A stretch of DNA of 64,000 nt, taken from the NCBI RefSeq assembly GCF_900115545.1, contig NZ_FOWV01000001.1:558001-622000 (forward strand), in the 5' to 3' direction. Below are positions 1 through 7,384 of this stretch, in pieces. Under the pieces are notes generated by a model, which saw only the letters and a list, made by a program, of their open reading frames with translations, was not told the DNA's origin and did not search any database. Each line of letters opens with the position of its first letter. The first letter of the stretch is position 1. Origin of the DNA: Ralstonia sp. NFACC01 (GTDB taxonomy: Bacteria; Pseudomonadota; Gammaproteobacteria; Burkholderiales; Burkholderiaceae). The position numbers and the translations under genes were made by a program.

Positions 1-2
1 CC

Positions 3-134
3 CTGACAGTGCACGGCGACGTCAAAGACCCGCGCCAGCTTGCCGAGGAGTTGATGCCCCACCTGCGCCGCCAGTTCGACGAATACGCCGCGCAGCAACG
101 CCGCGCCGCCATGTCGGATCGCCCGCATCTGTAA
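3..134 (+). CDS. Phage tail tape-measure protein, C-terminal end (partial)
   Basis: An open frame enters from the left edge and stops with TAA at 132-134, giving the last 43 residues (it reads LTVHGDVKDPRQLAEEL, later ending MSDRPHL). The mixed charged, helical tail ending shortly before a gpU-like gene is how tape-measure proteins of P2-type tail modules usually end. The product would set tail length and sit inside the tail tube. Only the C-terminus is visible, so the call rests on position in front of gpU, gpX and gpD rather than on a domain. The gpU-like ATG follows 11 bp after the stop, which suggests one late operon. Confidence 0.6.
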   Translation: MTVHGDVKDPRQLAEELMPHLRRQFDEYAAQQRRAAMSDRPHL

Positions 135-145
135 CGGAACACACC

Positions 146-1024
146 ATGGATTTTCAGACCTTCGCATCCGCAGCGGCAACGCATGCGGCGCGCGCGGCCG
201 AGCATGTCCGGCAGATGGAGCGGTTGCTGGACAAGCCGGACGGCACAGGGGAAGCCAACGCCCATCGCCGCGAGGCGCAGGCCTTGGGCGACCTGAACAG
301 CGCCGGCACCGCGCTTGCCGCTGCCGCTGAAGCCATTGGCGGCGTAGGCCGAACGGCTGCAGGCAGAGGTGCAGCGCAGCGCGCGCTCGGCCTGACGGAT
401 ACCGCGCTGGCCGGCATCCAGCGCACCGCCGCGGGCGAGCGCTTCGCATCCGTCCTGCGCGCCGCGCAAACCACCAGCGACGCACTGGCAACCGTACGCC
501 GCCGCCTCGATGCCGTGCTGCCCGCCGTCACGCCCAGCGTGCGCAGCCTGGTGCCCAGCTACGCCCTCGGCCCGGACAAGTTCCTCGGCGCCGGCCAAGC
601 CGCAGGCGCCACCGAACGCCTGCTCGTGCTGTCGACCGATGAAGGCGAGCAATTCCAGTTTGGCCTGAGCACCGCCGCATACGACCGCCTGCGCCGCGAG
701 ACCCGCTACAACATCGCCGCGCAAGAACGCATCCAGCGGCAAGAGGCATTGCAGGCCGTGGGCGCCGGCGGCGACACCATCACCGTATCAGGCGCCATCT
801 TTACCGCCGGCGGCGCGGGGGCAGGGCAGCTTGATCGCCTGCGGGCGATTGGTGCCGCGCTCAAGCCCGTGCAGCTCACCACCGGCTCGGGCGACGTGCT
901 CGGCCGCTACTTCCTCGACCGCGTGGGCGAAGAGCAAGGCGCGCTGCTGGCCGATGGCACGCCGCGCAAACAGGGTTTCGATTTGGAGTTCCGACGCTAT
1001 GGCGATGACTATCAGAACATCTGA
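146..1024 (+). CDS. Phage tail protein with C-terminal gpU-like domain
   Basis: This 292-residue protein appears to have two parts. The first 140 or so residues are rich in Ala and Arg and probably helical, and I do not recognise them. Residues about 155-292 resemble the P2 gpU tail-completion domain: FQFGLSTAAYDRL, then GGDTITVSGAIF, GQLDRLRAIGAAL, and a closing DLEFRRYGDDY. Classical P2 gpU is about 160 residues, so the N-terminal half is an extension. Its 3' end overlaps the next gene (gpX) by 26 bp. The expected role is tail-tube completion or baseplate-proximal assembly. Confidence 0.75.
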   Translation: MDFQTFASAAATHAARAAEHVRQMERLLDKPDGTGEANAHRREAQALGDLNSAGTALAAAAEAIGGVGRTAAGRGAAQRALGLTDTALAGIQRTAAGERFASVLRAAQTTSDALATVRRRLDAVLPAVTPSVRSLVPSYALGPDKFLGAGQAAGATERLLVLSTDEGEQFQFGLSTAAYDRLRRETRYNIAAQERIQRQEALQAVGAGGDTITVSGAIFTAGGAGAGQLDRLRAIGAALKPVQLTTGSGDVLGRYFLDRVGEEQGALLADGTPRKQGFDLEFRRYGDDYQNI

Positions 1025-1205
1025 CGGCGACGTGCTCGACGTGCTCTGCTACCGCGCATATGGCACGCTGGCCGGCACCGTGGAAGCCGTGCTCGATGCC
1101 AACCCGGGCCTCGCCGCACGCCGCCAGCCGTACGCCGCCGGCGTGGAGATATACCTGCCCGACCTCACGCCCCCACGTGACGAGCCCATCCAGCTCTGGA
1201 CGTAG
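999..1205 (+). CDS. Phage tail protein X (gpX-like)
   Basis: This 68-residue protein starts MAMTIRTSDGDVLDVL and contains YLPDL near the end. The length and the compact LysM-like pattern (GDVLDVLCYRAYG, then an Asn-Pro-Gly turn) match the P2 gpX family, which is about 67 residues. The open frame extends further upstream, but ATG 999 gives the family length and overlaps the gpU-like gene by 26 bp; ATG 1005 is an alternative start. gpX is a small tail/baseplate component. It lies 3 bp ahead of gpD. Confidence 0.8.
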   Translation: MAMTIRTSDGDVLDVLCYRAYGTLAGTVEAVLDANPGLAARRQPYAAGVEIYLPDLTPPRDEPIQLWT

Positions 1206-1208
1206 CCC

Positions 1209-2273
1209 ATGGAAGCCCAATTCGAAGTCCTGGCAGACGGCAAAGACATCACCGCGCTGCTGCGCGATCGCGTGCTGGAGATCCGCACCACCGACAAGCC
1301 CGGCATGGAATCCGACCGCTGCGAGATCCGCCTCGATGACCGCGACGGCAAGATCGCCTTCCCGCCCAAGGGCGCCAAGCTGCGCATCTCGTTCGGCTGG
1401 GCCGGCAAAGGCCTATCCACGCGCGGCACCTACGCCGTCGACGAGATCGAACTGAGCGGCCCGCCCGCCACCATCGTCATACGCGGCAAGCCAGCCGACA
1501 TGCGCGCCACGGCCAAGGCGCAGCGCAACGCCAGCTACACCGGCACCACGCTGACGGCCATCGTGGCAAGCGTGGCCGCGCGGCACGGGTGGAAGCCCGC
1601 CTGCACGATCGAGGCACAGGTGCAGCGCGCAGACCAGTTCGGCGAGAGCGATCTGCATTTCATCACCCGGCTTGCAAAGCAGTACGGCGGCACGGCAACG
1701 GTCAAGGGCGGGCGGCTGATCGTTGCCCCGCGCGGCGGCGGCAAATCCGCAGACGGCAAGCCGCTCGCGCCCATCGTGCTGCGGCCGGAAGACCTGATGC
1801 GCTACCGCCTGACGTTTCCGGATCGCAGCAGCGTCGGCGGCGTCAAAACCCGCGCGCACGATGCCAAGACCGGCCGCAAGATCGATCTGTACATCCCCAA
1901 CCCGGACGCGCCCAACGGCGGCCCCGCGCAGGCCACGCACACCGATCGACACGTGCACGCCAGCCCGCAGGCCGCCAAGGCCGCCGCCAAGGCCAAGCTG
2001 CAAGACATGAACCGCAGCACCGCCGAGGGCGATCTGGAGATGATGGGCCGGGCCGACATCAGCGCCGAGAAAACGCTGCGCCTTGAGGGCTTTAAAGCCC
2101 AAGCCGATGGCGACTACCTGGCCGATACCGTCACGCACATCTACGCCAACAAAAGCTGGCTGGTGAACGTGAGCCTGAACGGCGGCAACACCGGCAAGGC
2201 CAAAGCCGGCCAGGGCAAGCCGAAGAAGGCAGCCAAGGTGACCAACCTGGTCATTCCTGCGCCGCCCAAGTAA
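1209..2273 (+). CDS. Phage late control protein D (gpD), tail-tip/baseplate hub
   Basis: This 354-residue protein belongs to the gpD / VgrG-like hub family. Recognisable stretches are ITALLRDRVLEIRTTDKPG near the start, RLDDRDGKIAFPPKGAKL, the second-domain pattern GESDLHFITRLAKQYGGT around residue 155, and MRYRLTFPDRSSVGGV. The product caps the tail tube and carries the tip in P2-type phages. The last 25 residues are Lys/Ala rich and probably disordered. It follows gpX with no real gap, and the downstream terminator at 2313 closes the tail operon. The length is close to the family norm. Confidence 0.88.
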   Translation: MEAQFEVLADGKDITALLRDRVLEIRTTDKPGMESDRCEIRLDDRDGKIAFPPKGAKLRISFGWAGKGLSTRGTYAVDEIELSGPPATIVIRGKPADMRATAKAQRNASYTGTTLTAIVASVAARHGWKPACTIEAQVQRADQFGESDLHFITRLAKQYGGTATVKGGRLIVAPRGGGKSADGKPLAPIVLRPEDLMRYRLTFPDRSSVGGVKTRAHDAKTGRKIDLYIPNPDAPNGGPAQATHTDRHVHASPQAAKAAAKAKLQDMNRSTAEGDLEMMGRADISAEKTLRLEGFKAQADGDYLADTVTHIYANKSWLVNVSLNGGNTGKAKAGQGKPKKAAKVTNLVIPAPPK

Positions 2274-2312
2274 CAAGACACACGCGCTCGCAACTGCGGC
2301 CGCATCCCAAAC

Positions 2313-2337
2313 AGCCCGCCACTCGGCGGGCTTTTTT
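2313..2337 (+). terminator. Rho-independent terminator after gpD
   Basis: Perfect 8-bp arms (AGCCCGCC at 2313-2320, GGCGGGCT at 2325-2332) with a 4-nt loop are followed by a run of T. It lies 40 bp after the gpD stop and just before the endolysin gene, so it probably separates or attenuates tail and lysis expression. Confidence 0.8.
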
Positions 2338-2349
2338 CATTTCCAAGCC

Positions 2350-2988
2350 ATGAACAAACACACCTTCAGCAAGGCTGCAGCCTTGCCGCCCGCGCTTGCC
2401 GATCGCTGGTGGCCGCACATCGAGGCCACGTGCAAGCGCTTCGGCATCTCCACGCCCGCACAGCAGGCAGCGTTTATCGCGCAGATCGGGCATGAGTCCG
2501 GCGGCTTCACCCGCGTAACGGAATCGTTCAACTACGCCGTGGCCGCGCTTCCGGCCATGTTCTCGCGCGTCACGCCCGCCTTGGCCGTCACGCTCGGCCG
2601 CAAGCCCGGCGAGCGTGCCGTGTCGCTCGAGCGGCAGATGCGCATCGCCAACATCGCCTACGCCAACCGCTACGGCAATGGTGACGCCGCCAGCGGCGAC
2701 GGCTGGCGCTACCGGGGCCGCGGCCTCAAGCAAATCACCTTCCTGGCCAACTACCGCGAGTGCGGCCACGCGCTCGATCTGGATCTCGTTACGCACCCCG
2801 AGCTGCTGGAGCGCGATGAATACGCCGCGCTCTCCGCCGGCTGGTACTGGTGGGCCTTCGGGCTGGGCAAGCTGGCCGACGCCGGCAAGTTTGACGAGAT
2901 CACGCGCCGCATCAACGGCCCCGCCATGGAGGGCGCAGAGCCGCGCCGCGCGCGCTGGGCGGTCGCCAAACAAGCATTGGGAGCATGA
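2350..2988 (+). CDS. Phage endolysin, glycoside hydrolase family 19 (chitinase-like lysozyme)
   Basis: This 212-residue GH19-type muramidase cleaves peptidoglycan at the end of the lytic cycle. Motifs in order are FIAQIGHESGGF (residues about 42-53, with the catalytic Glu in HES), YANRYGNGD, the GWRYRGRGLKQITFLANY block typical of phage GH19 enzymes, and SAGWYWW. There is no signal peptide, so release needs the holin-type proteins encoded directly downstream. The next gene starts at the base following the stop. Confidence 0.88.
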   Translation: MNKHTFSKAAALPPALADRWWPHIEATCKRFGISTPAQQAAFIAQIGHESGGFTRVTESFNYAVAALPAMFSRVTPALAVTLGRKPGERAVSLERQMRIANIAYANRYGNGDAASGDGWRYRGRGLKQITFLANYRECGHALDLDLVTHPELLERDEYAALSAGWYWWAFGLGKLADAGKFDEITRRINGPAMEGAEPRRARWAVAKQALGA

Positions 2989-3333
2989 ATGGCAGAGCAA
3001 ACAGGTTGGGGCGCGCTACTGCGCGTGGTGGACACGATTCTGCCCAGCGCGGCCGGCGCGCTGGTGTCGTTGCGCTTCATACCGGGCACGCCGGTGCAGC
3101 GCGTGGCAGCGCTGCTGCTGGGCATTGCCTGCGCGCATTACCTGGGCAACGGCGTCATTGCTTTGTGGCACGTGCCAGCGGGGCTTGAGTCTGACGCCAT
3201 CAAGTTCATCGCCGGCGTGTTCGGGCTGACCATCGTCGGCTACGCATACGGCGAGCTTCCGGCGCTGCGGCGCCTGGTGCACGACTGGCTGCAGCAGGCA
3301 GCCCAACGCTGGACAGGAGGCCGCAAAGAATGA
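2989..3333 (+). CDS. Small phage membrane protein, putative holin-type lysis protein
   Basis: This 114-residue protein has two clear hydrophobic segments, around residues 38-60 (AALLLGIACAHYLGNGVIAL) and 66-85 (AIKFIAGVFGLTIVGYAYG), followed by a basic amphipathic tail ending GGRKE. It sits between the endolysin and another membrane protein in a lysis cassette, which is the main reason for proposing a holin role. I do not recognise a named family. It overlaps the next gene by 4 bp (ATGA), typical of translational coupling. Confidence 0.6.
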   Translation: MAEQTGWGALLRVVDTILPSAAGALVSLRFIPGTPVQRVAALLLGIACAHYLGNGVIALWHVPAGLESDAIKFIAGVFGLTIVGYAYGELPALRRLVHDWLQQAAQRWTGGRKE

Positions 3334-3848
3334 CGCTCAGCCAACACGACGTGCTCACCGCCATCGACATCGTGGCGCTCGTGGGCATCTGCGCGGGGGC
3401 GGCCTGGTCTGCACTCACGCAGGCCATTCCGCATGGGCTGCGCGGCGCGCTGCTGCTGTGTGCAGTCGCCCTGTGCGCGCTCGGCAGCGCCTCCACTGCG
3501 CTGGGCGCCAATCACGACATCGCCACCGTGCAACTGCATTGCGCGCTGGCGGTGGCGGGGCTGTGGGTCACTCACATCATCCGACAAGGCAAAGCCAATG
3601 AACTTCGCAACGATCCGCCTGGTGGCAGTGGCGGCGGTAGCTGCAGCAGCCGCGTGGGGCTGGCAGGCAAACCGGTACGACAAGACCATCGCGCAACTGC
3701 AACGCGACCACGCCATCGAGCGCCAGGCCGCCGTCGATACCGTCGTGACGGCGCTGCAGGCTGCCATCGACAAACACCGGCAGCTTACCGACCAGCTCGA
3801 CGCGCTCGACCGTACCCATTTCTCGGAGATGCAACGTGCCACCGCTGA
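3330..3848 (+). CDS. Phage holin-like membrane protein with suspect C-terminal extension
   Basis: The first 90 residues hold three hydrophobic segments (IDIVALVGICAGAAWSAL, LRGALLLCAVALCALGSAS, LHCALAVAGLWVTHII), consistent with a holin or holin partner. After about residue 90 the frame runs on through the spanin gene as an Arg/Gly/Pro-rich stretch with no membrane or domain character. That stretch looks like out-of-frame translation of the Rz gene. A TGA at 3599-3601, in another frame, overlaps the Rz start codon as ATGA. This is where such a gene would normally end, so a small indel may have abolished the native stop. The N-terminal part is likely real; the end is uncertain. Confidence 0.55.
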   Translation: MTLSQHDVLTAIDIVALVGICAGAAWSALTQAIPHGLRGALLLCAVALCALGSASTALGANHDIATVQLHCALAVAGLWVTHIIRQGKANELRNDPPGGSGGGSCSSRVGLAGKPVRQDHRATATRPRHRAPGRRRYRRDGAAGCHRQTPAAYRPARRARPYPFLGDATCHR

Positions 3849-4125
3849 AAACACGCGCCTGCAGCACGCTCTTGCTGTTGGCACTGTACGGATGTCAGTG
3901 CGCGCCCGTTGCCAGCCCGACGCCGACACCGGTGCCGGCGCAAGTGAAGATCAGCCCGGCGCCGGCCTGGGCGATGGAGCCGCCGGCCGATGTGAGCTAT
4001 CTGGAGAGGATGCGGCGGATCTTGTCGATCTCTTCGCCGGGGCGGAGCGGGATGCCGAGAAACTGAGGTATTTGCAGGGGAGGGAGCGGGCGGTGCGGGG
4101 GGCTAATGTTTGTATCCAGCTTTAA
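3598..4125 (+). CDS. Phage i-spanin (Rz-like)
   Basis: This 175-residue protein begins MNFATIRLVAVAAVAAAAAW, a single N-terminal membrane anchor, followed by a long heptad-like helix (residues about 30-100: QLQRDHAIERQAAVDTVV, then IDKHRQLTDQLDALDRT). That is the architecture of inner-membrane spanins, which bridge to an outer-membrane lipoprotein to fuse the membranes after endolysin action. The frame is open further upstream, but ATG 3598 gives the proper membrane-anchored N-terminus. The o-spanin gene is nested inside in another frame. The C-terminal 70 residues, overlapping Rz1, are low-complexity. Confidence 0.78.
   Translation: MNFATIRLVAVAAVAAAAAWGWQANRYDKTIAQLQRDHAIERQAAVDTVVTALQAAIDKHRQLTDQLDALDRTHFSEMQRATAENTRLQHALAVGTVRMSVRARCQPDADTGAGASEDQPGAGLGDGAAGRCELSGEDAADLVDLFAGAERDAEKLRYLQGRERAVRGANVCIQL
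3836..4066 (+). CDS. Phage o-spanin lipoprotein (Rz1-like), nested in Rz
   Basis: This 76-residue protein lies wholly inside the Rz-like gene in a different frame. It begins with a basic N-terminus and a hydrophobic run ending in a lipobox (LALYGC, Cys at residue 20). A proline-rich stretch follows (PTPTPVPAQVKISPAPAW), the hallmark of Rz1 proteins. The lipoprotein would be anchored in the outer membrane and meet the i-spanin in the periplasm. The nested layout itself supports both calls. Confidence 0.78.
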   Translation: MPPLKTRACSTLLLLALYGCQCAPVASPTPTPVPAQVKISPAPAWAMEPPADVSYLERMRRILSISSPGRSGMPRN

Positions 4126-4289
4126 CAACGTAGTGGGCTTCGGAGCGAGCGGTCCGTCGATACGTGGATTAACCGCACCGCCTTTTGTCCACTGTAGTGG
4201 CTCGTTCCAATAGTACGGTCCCTGAGGTCACTAACGAAAGGTGCGTCTAGTACACTGGCTCTCATTAATGACAGAACTTGGGGGGCTTG

Positions 4290-6230
4290 ATGACGTCAGA
4301 GCTTGGAGTGCCCGTAGAAGGCGAACAAGAGTTACCGCAGAAGGAAATCACGGCTGGATTGTTTCCGCTTCAGATGCATTTGCCTGCGCGGCCCGGAACC
4401 TCGGAGGCCGGGGTCTCTCTCAGCATTCATACCCCCGTTACCACGCTTCTTGGTCCAAACGGAACGGGCAAAACCCAAGTAATGCGCGGGCTAAAGGCGT
4501 CGCTCGCTAACTTGTTGCCGCAGAGGGGTGTTGGTGGGCAAGTCCGCTTTCTGGCAGCGGGTCGCGTGGCGCCCCTGGAAGGTTTCCGGTCTGCGCTCAC
4601 TGCGACATATATTCCGAGCGACGCGGCCGCAGTAGGCCATATATCTCAAACTCAACAGCGCTGGGGGTTCGAATCAATTGTTGGTGATGTGCTGGCTCTG
4701 CACGACCGCCCTGACTTGCGTATCAAAGTCGAGGCGCGATTGCACAAACTTTTTAAGCGCAATTTGACGCTTGAATGGACCCAGACGGGCTTACAGGTAG
4801 GCTTCTCTTCCAAAGAGGGAAGATTCTTCACCAACACAGAGGCAAGCGGTGTACTTCATCTCATCGGGATTCTGACTGCGCTTTACGATGACAATGTTGC
4901 CGCGCTTCTCATAGATGAGCCGGAAATTTCCCTTCATCCCCAATTGCAAGCGTTTCTTCTTGGTGAGATTAACAACGTTGCGGGGGACCCTCTTAGCGAT
5001 TCGTCTAAAAAGATAGTCGTCATCTCTACGCATTCCCCGAGCATGCTGAAGTTGCGAACGGTCGCAGATTTACCTGGCCTCGTATTCTTCACTAACCGAG
5101 TCAGCGCCCCTGTCCAACTATCTCCCACAGATTCCATTCTGCAGCGGCGGAAGCTGGCAGCCTTCGTCAGTCGGATTGCGGAAACGCACAAGAGTGCATT
5201 TTTCTCTGAGACCGTGCTGCTTGTTGAGGGGCCGAGCGATGAAATCATAGTGAACGCGCTAGAGCAATCACTGAAATGCTCATTGGCCGGCAATGGTGTG
5301 AGTGTTCTGCCAGTCATAGGGAAAGGGGAATTTTCTGAAACGCTGCAACTGTTTCGGCTCATCGGGAAGCGCGTTGCGGTGCTGGCAGACCTAGATGCGC
5401 TTGCGGACGATGCTTCGTTAATCAATTCTTTCCAAGTAAGCAAAACAGCAAACGAGCTAGCTATTGACCGCGCGCATGACGGCTTTGCTGCAATGGCAGC
5501 TAAGGTGAAGTCGGTGGTGGGACAGGTCATCCGTGATCACGGAAACGTACTTGCTGATTTGTCGGCGACGCATCGGTATCTGTCCGATTTGGAGGACGGT
5601 AAGCCGACCGATAAAGCGACTACACGGGCCGCGTACGTTTCGCTATTGACTACACCGATTGAGCAGCTTGAGAAGCTTTCTTGCGGAACTGAAATTGCGA
5701 GAGCGAGGAGGATGCTCGACAGCTTTCTAGAGGTGCTAGAGGCGGCCGGATGCTTTGTGTTGCGCAGAGGAACGATTGAAGACTACTACTTTGCCACAGG
5801 ATTCCTGTCTGGCTCCGGCAAGCCAGAGGCCGCGGTCAACGAGACACTCGGGTTTGCGGATTTGAGTGAATCCCAGATATCTGAACGCTACGCCGATGTC
5901 GTCAGGGCCATCCTTCACGTCGCCCCAGACTCCCGGTTTGACGAAAATCTCTTCTTGCGCTCGCACTTGGCCAGTGCCTTGGCACTTCTTTTTCAAATGG
6001 CGCAGGCGACGACTGCAGACGGAGATTTAGAGGCCATCGTGAAAGCTGCAAGTCCACAGGCAGCAGCGTTGTTCAAATTTGCCATGGTAGATGATCTTCC
6101 CAATGGGAAGATGGCAATCAATGTTGATATGAGGTCATCGCTTTTCCTGCGTCGCACTTTCCCTGCAGTGGTAACGCGAGAAGAGAACCTCAGTCAACGT
6201 GTAGACCAACTCCTTCCGCCGATCAGCTAA
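4290..6230 (+). CDS. OLD-family-like ATPase with C-terminal TOPRIM domain (candidate prophage-borne defence gene)
   Basis: This 646-residue protein has an ABC/SMC-type ATPase fused to a TOPRIM domain. Visible motifs are Walker A GPNGTGKT (55-62), a signature-like stretch near 184-190, Walker B ALLIDEP (205-211) followed by EISLHPQLQ, and the H-loop STHSP (246-250). The TOPRIM Glu is in LVEGPSDE (E313) and the TOPRIM Asp pair is DLD (367-369). This order is that of OLD-type nucleases such as P2 Old, many of which act in anti-phage defence. ATG 4290 has a G-rich Shine-Dalgarno just upstream; a TTG at 4278 is also open. The gene is visibly more AT-rich than its neighbours and stands alone after the lysis cassette, suggesting a transferred moron. 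No partner gene adjoins it. Confidence 0.75.
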   Translation: MTSELGVPVEGEQELPQKEITAGLFPLQMHLPARPGTSEAGVSLSIHTPVTTLLGPNGTGKTQVMRGLKASLANLLPQRGVGGQVRFLAAGRVAPLEGFRSALTATYIPSDAAAVGHISQTQQRWGFESIVGDVLALHDRPDLRIKVEARLHKLFKRNLTLEWTQTGLQVGFSSKEGRFFTNTEASGVLHLIGILTALYDDNVAALLIDEPEISLHPQLQAFLLGEINNVAGDPLSDSSKKIVVISTHSPSMLKLRTVADLPGLVFFTNRVSAPVQLSPTDSILQRRKLAAFVSRIAETHKSAFFSETVLLVEGPSDEIIVNALEQSLKCSLAGNGVSVLPVIGKGEFSETLQLFRLIGKRVAVLADLDALADDASLINSFQVSKTANELAIDRAHDGFAAMAAKVKSVVGQVIRDHGNVLADLSATHRYLSDLEDGKPTDKATTRAAYVSLLTTPIEQLEKLSCGTEIARARRMLDSFLEVLEAAGCFVLRRGTIEDYYFATGFLSGSGKPEAAVNETLGFADLSESQISERYADVVRAILHVAPDSRFDENLFLRSHLASALALLFQMAQATTADGDLEAIVKAASPQAAALFKFAMVDDLPNGKMAINVDMRSSLFLRRTFPAVVTREENLSQRVDQLLPPIS

Positions 6231-6328
6231 GGCGCCTTCCAATCGTGTTGTGCGTGTCGCACCATGGGTGTGGCACGCAAAACAAGGGGGCTCGCAGGTT
6301 GGCCAACGATGCGAGCCCATCCCACCCC

Positions 6329-6991
6329 CTACACCCCCGCCTCAATCAAATCCGAAATCTGCACCGACGCGCGCGCGAAGTCAGTCAGCGCGCGGGCGCG
6401 CTTGTGCCGATAGCTGCCGGCGGAGATCACGACGGGTTCTTTGGCGTCGTCGTGCTGCAAGACGATGAGCATGCCGGTGTAGCGGTCTGCCTGGTAGATG
6501 TGTTTGTTGAGCAGTTGCAGCGCACGCTCGACGTCGGCGGGGTAGAGGCTGGCGAGCTCTTCCGGTGTGAGGGCTGCGCGGGGCGCGGCGTCGATGCGCG
6601 GTTGCGCCGTGAACTGGCCGGTCTTGCGGATGGCCGGCAGGACGATGGACGTGACCCACTTGCGGAAGCGGTATGGCACGGTACCGGGCTTCACTGCGTC
6701 TCGGCATCGCAGGACGAGGGTGTACATGCCCGATTCACTGACGATCGCCTGCAAACGGGCGCCGCCGCGCCGGCCAGTTAAGCCCTCAGTTAAGCTGAGG
6801 GTCATTCGTTCGTCACTATCGAGCGACCGCAAGGCTTCGCTCGGATTCGACAATCCCAAGGCAAGACAGACGTCTGCGGCAACGAACCATGGCTCTCCGT
6901 CGCGCATGACAACGCGTACCGAGTGGGATTCGAAATTGAACGTGTTCTGAGTAGAGGCGAGCGCGGACGCGCTGCTGAGATTTTCAGTCAT
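6329..6991 (-). CDS. Bro-N domain phage antirepressor
   Basis: This 220-residue protein has a BRO family N-terminal domain at residues about 17-115: FNFESHSVRVVMRDGEPWF, then VAADVCLALGLSNPSEALR, later VSESGMYTLVLRCRDAVKPG and YRFRKWVTSIVLPAIRKTG. Such proteins inactivate or compete with phage repressors. ATG 6991 is preceded by CAGGAG; the frame is open upstream but that region is an RNA leader. The C-terminal half is helical and has no named domain. Upstream on the same strand lie a C4-like RNA and a sigma70 promoter, a layout like the immI/ant region of phage P1. Translation is probably controlled by that antisense RNA. Confidence 0.82.
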   Translation of the reverse strand: MTENLSSASALASTQNTFNFESHSVRVVMRDGEPWFVAADVCLALGLSNPSEALRSLDSDERMTLSLTEGLTGRRGGARLQAIVSESGMYTLVLRCRDAVKPGTVPYRFRKWVTSIVLPAIRKTGQFTAQPRIDAAPRAALTPEELASLYPADVERALQLLNKHIYQADRYTGMLIVLQHDDAKEPVVISAGSYRHKRARALTDFARASVQISDLIEAGV

Positions 6992-7057
6992 AGCAGACTC
7001 CTGTGGTGCGGTTTTTGTACCGCCCACCACGCGGCCAAGCGTGGGGGGTGGACCGAA

Positions 7058-7122
7058 GCGGGGTTGGCCGACCGGACCACAGGCTCCGGCACCCCCGAAG
7101 GAGTCCCCACCCGGCCCACCAT
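7058..7122 (-). ncRNA. C4-like antisense RNA in the antirepressor leader
   Basis: The minus-strand leader folds into short stems here: ACTCC-TTCG-GGGGT, then CCGG-N10-CCGG, enclosed by GGCCG/CGGCC. Two single-stranded-type boxes are exactly complementary to the ribosome-binding region of the antirepressor (ACCACAGGAGTC, 7007 down to 6996): GACTCCT at 7105-7099 and CCTGTGGT at 7083-7076. Complementary boxes, a shared leader and a downstream antirepressor are the defining layout of the C4 RNA of phages P1/P7 and the CI RNA of P4. Exact ends are estimated. Confidence 0.65.
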
Positions 7123-7150
7123 AGGAGATGCCAAGCGTGCGCAAACAAAG

Positions 7151-7178
7151 AAGCCGCGCAAATACTTAGGCGCGGCTT
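7151..7178 (-). promoter_or_regulatory. Leader hairpin upstream of the C4-like RNA
   Basis: Perfect 9-bp arms (AAGCCGCGC at 7151-7159, GCGCGGCTT at 7170-7178) surround a 10-nt loop. On the minus strand it is followed by CTTTGTTTG, so it could be a weak terminator or attenuator between the promoter and the C4-like element, or a processing structure. Confidence 0.45.
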
Positions 7179-7240
7179 GATTGCGCCTGTGGAAAACCGG
7201 GCGGCCAAGCCCGTGTGCCGGTGTTTCCGGCGACTGGCCG

Positions 7241-7269
7241 AGTATACGGCGGGTGGGGAGACGGTGCAA
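7241..7269 (-). promoter_or_regulatory. Sigma70 promoter for C4 RNA/antirepressor transcript
   Basis: On the minus strand TTGCAC (-35, 7269-7264) and TATACT (-10, 7246-7241) are separated by exactly 17 bp. Transcription would start near 7234 and run through the hairpin, the C4-like RNA and the antirepressor. Confidence 0.75.
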
Positions 7270-7384
7270 TGTTCGGGTGTAACGGATCAGGCAGCCTTGG
7301 CGGCTGTGAGCGGGTAAGCGCCGTCTGCTTTCGGCCAGGAGCTGCCGTTCCCATATGCTGCGTAACACAAACACGCTATTACCG

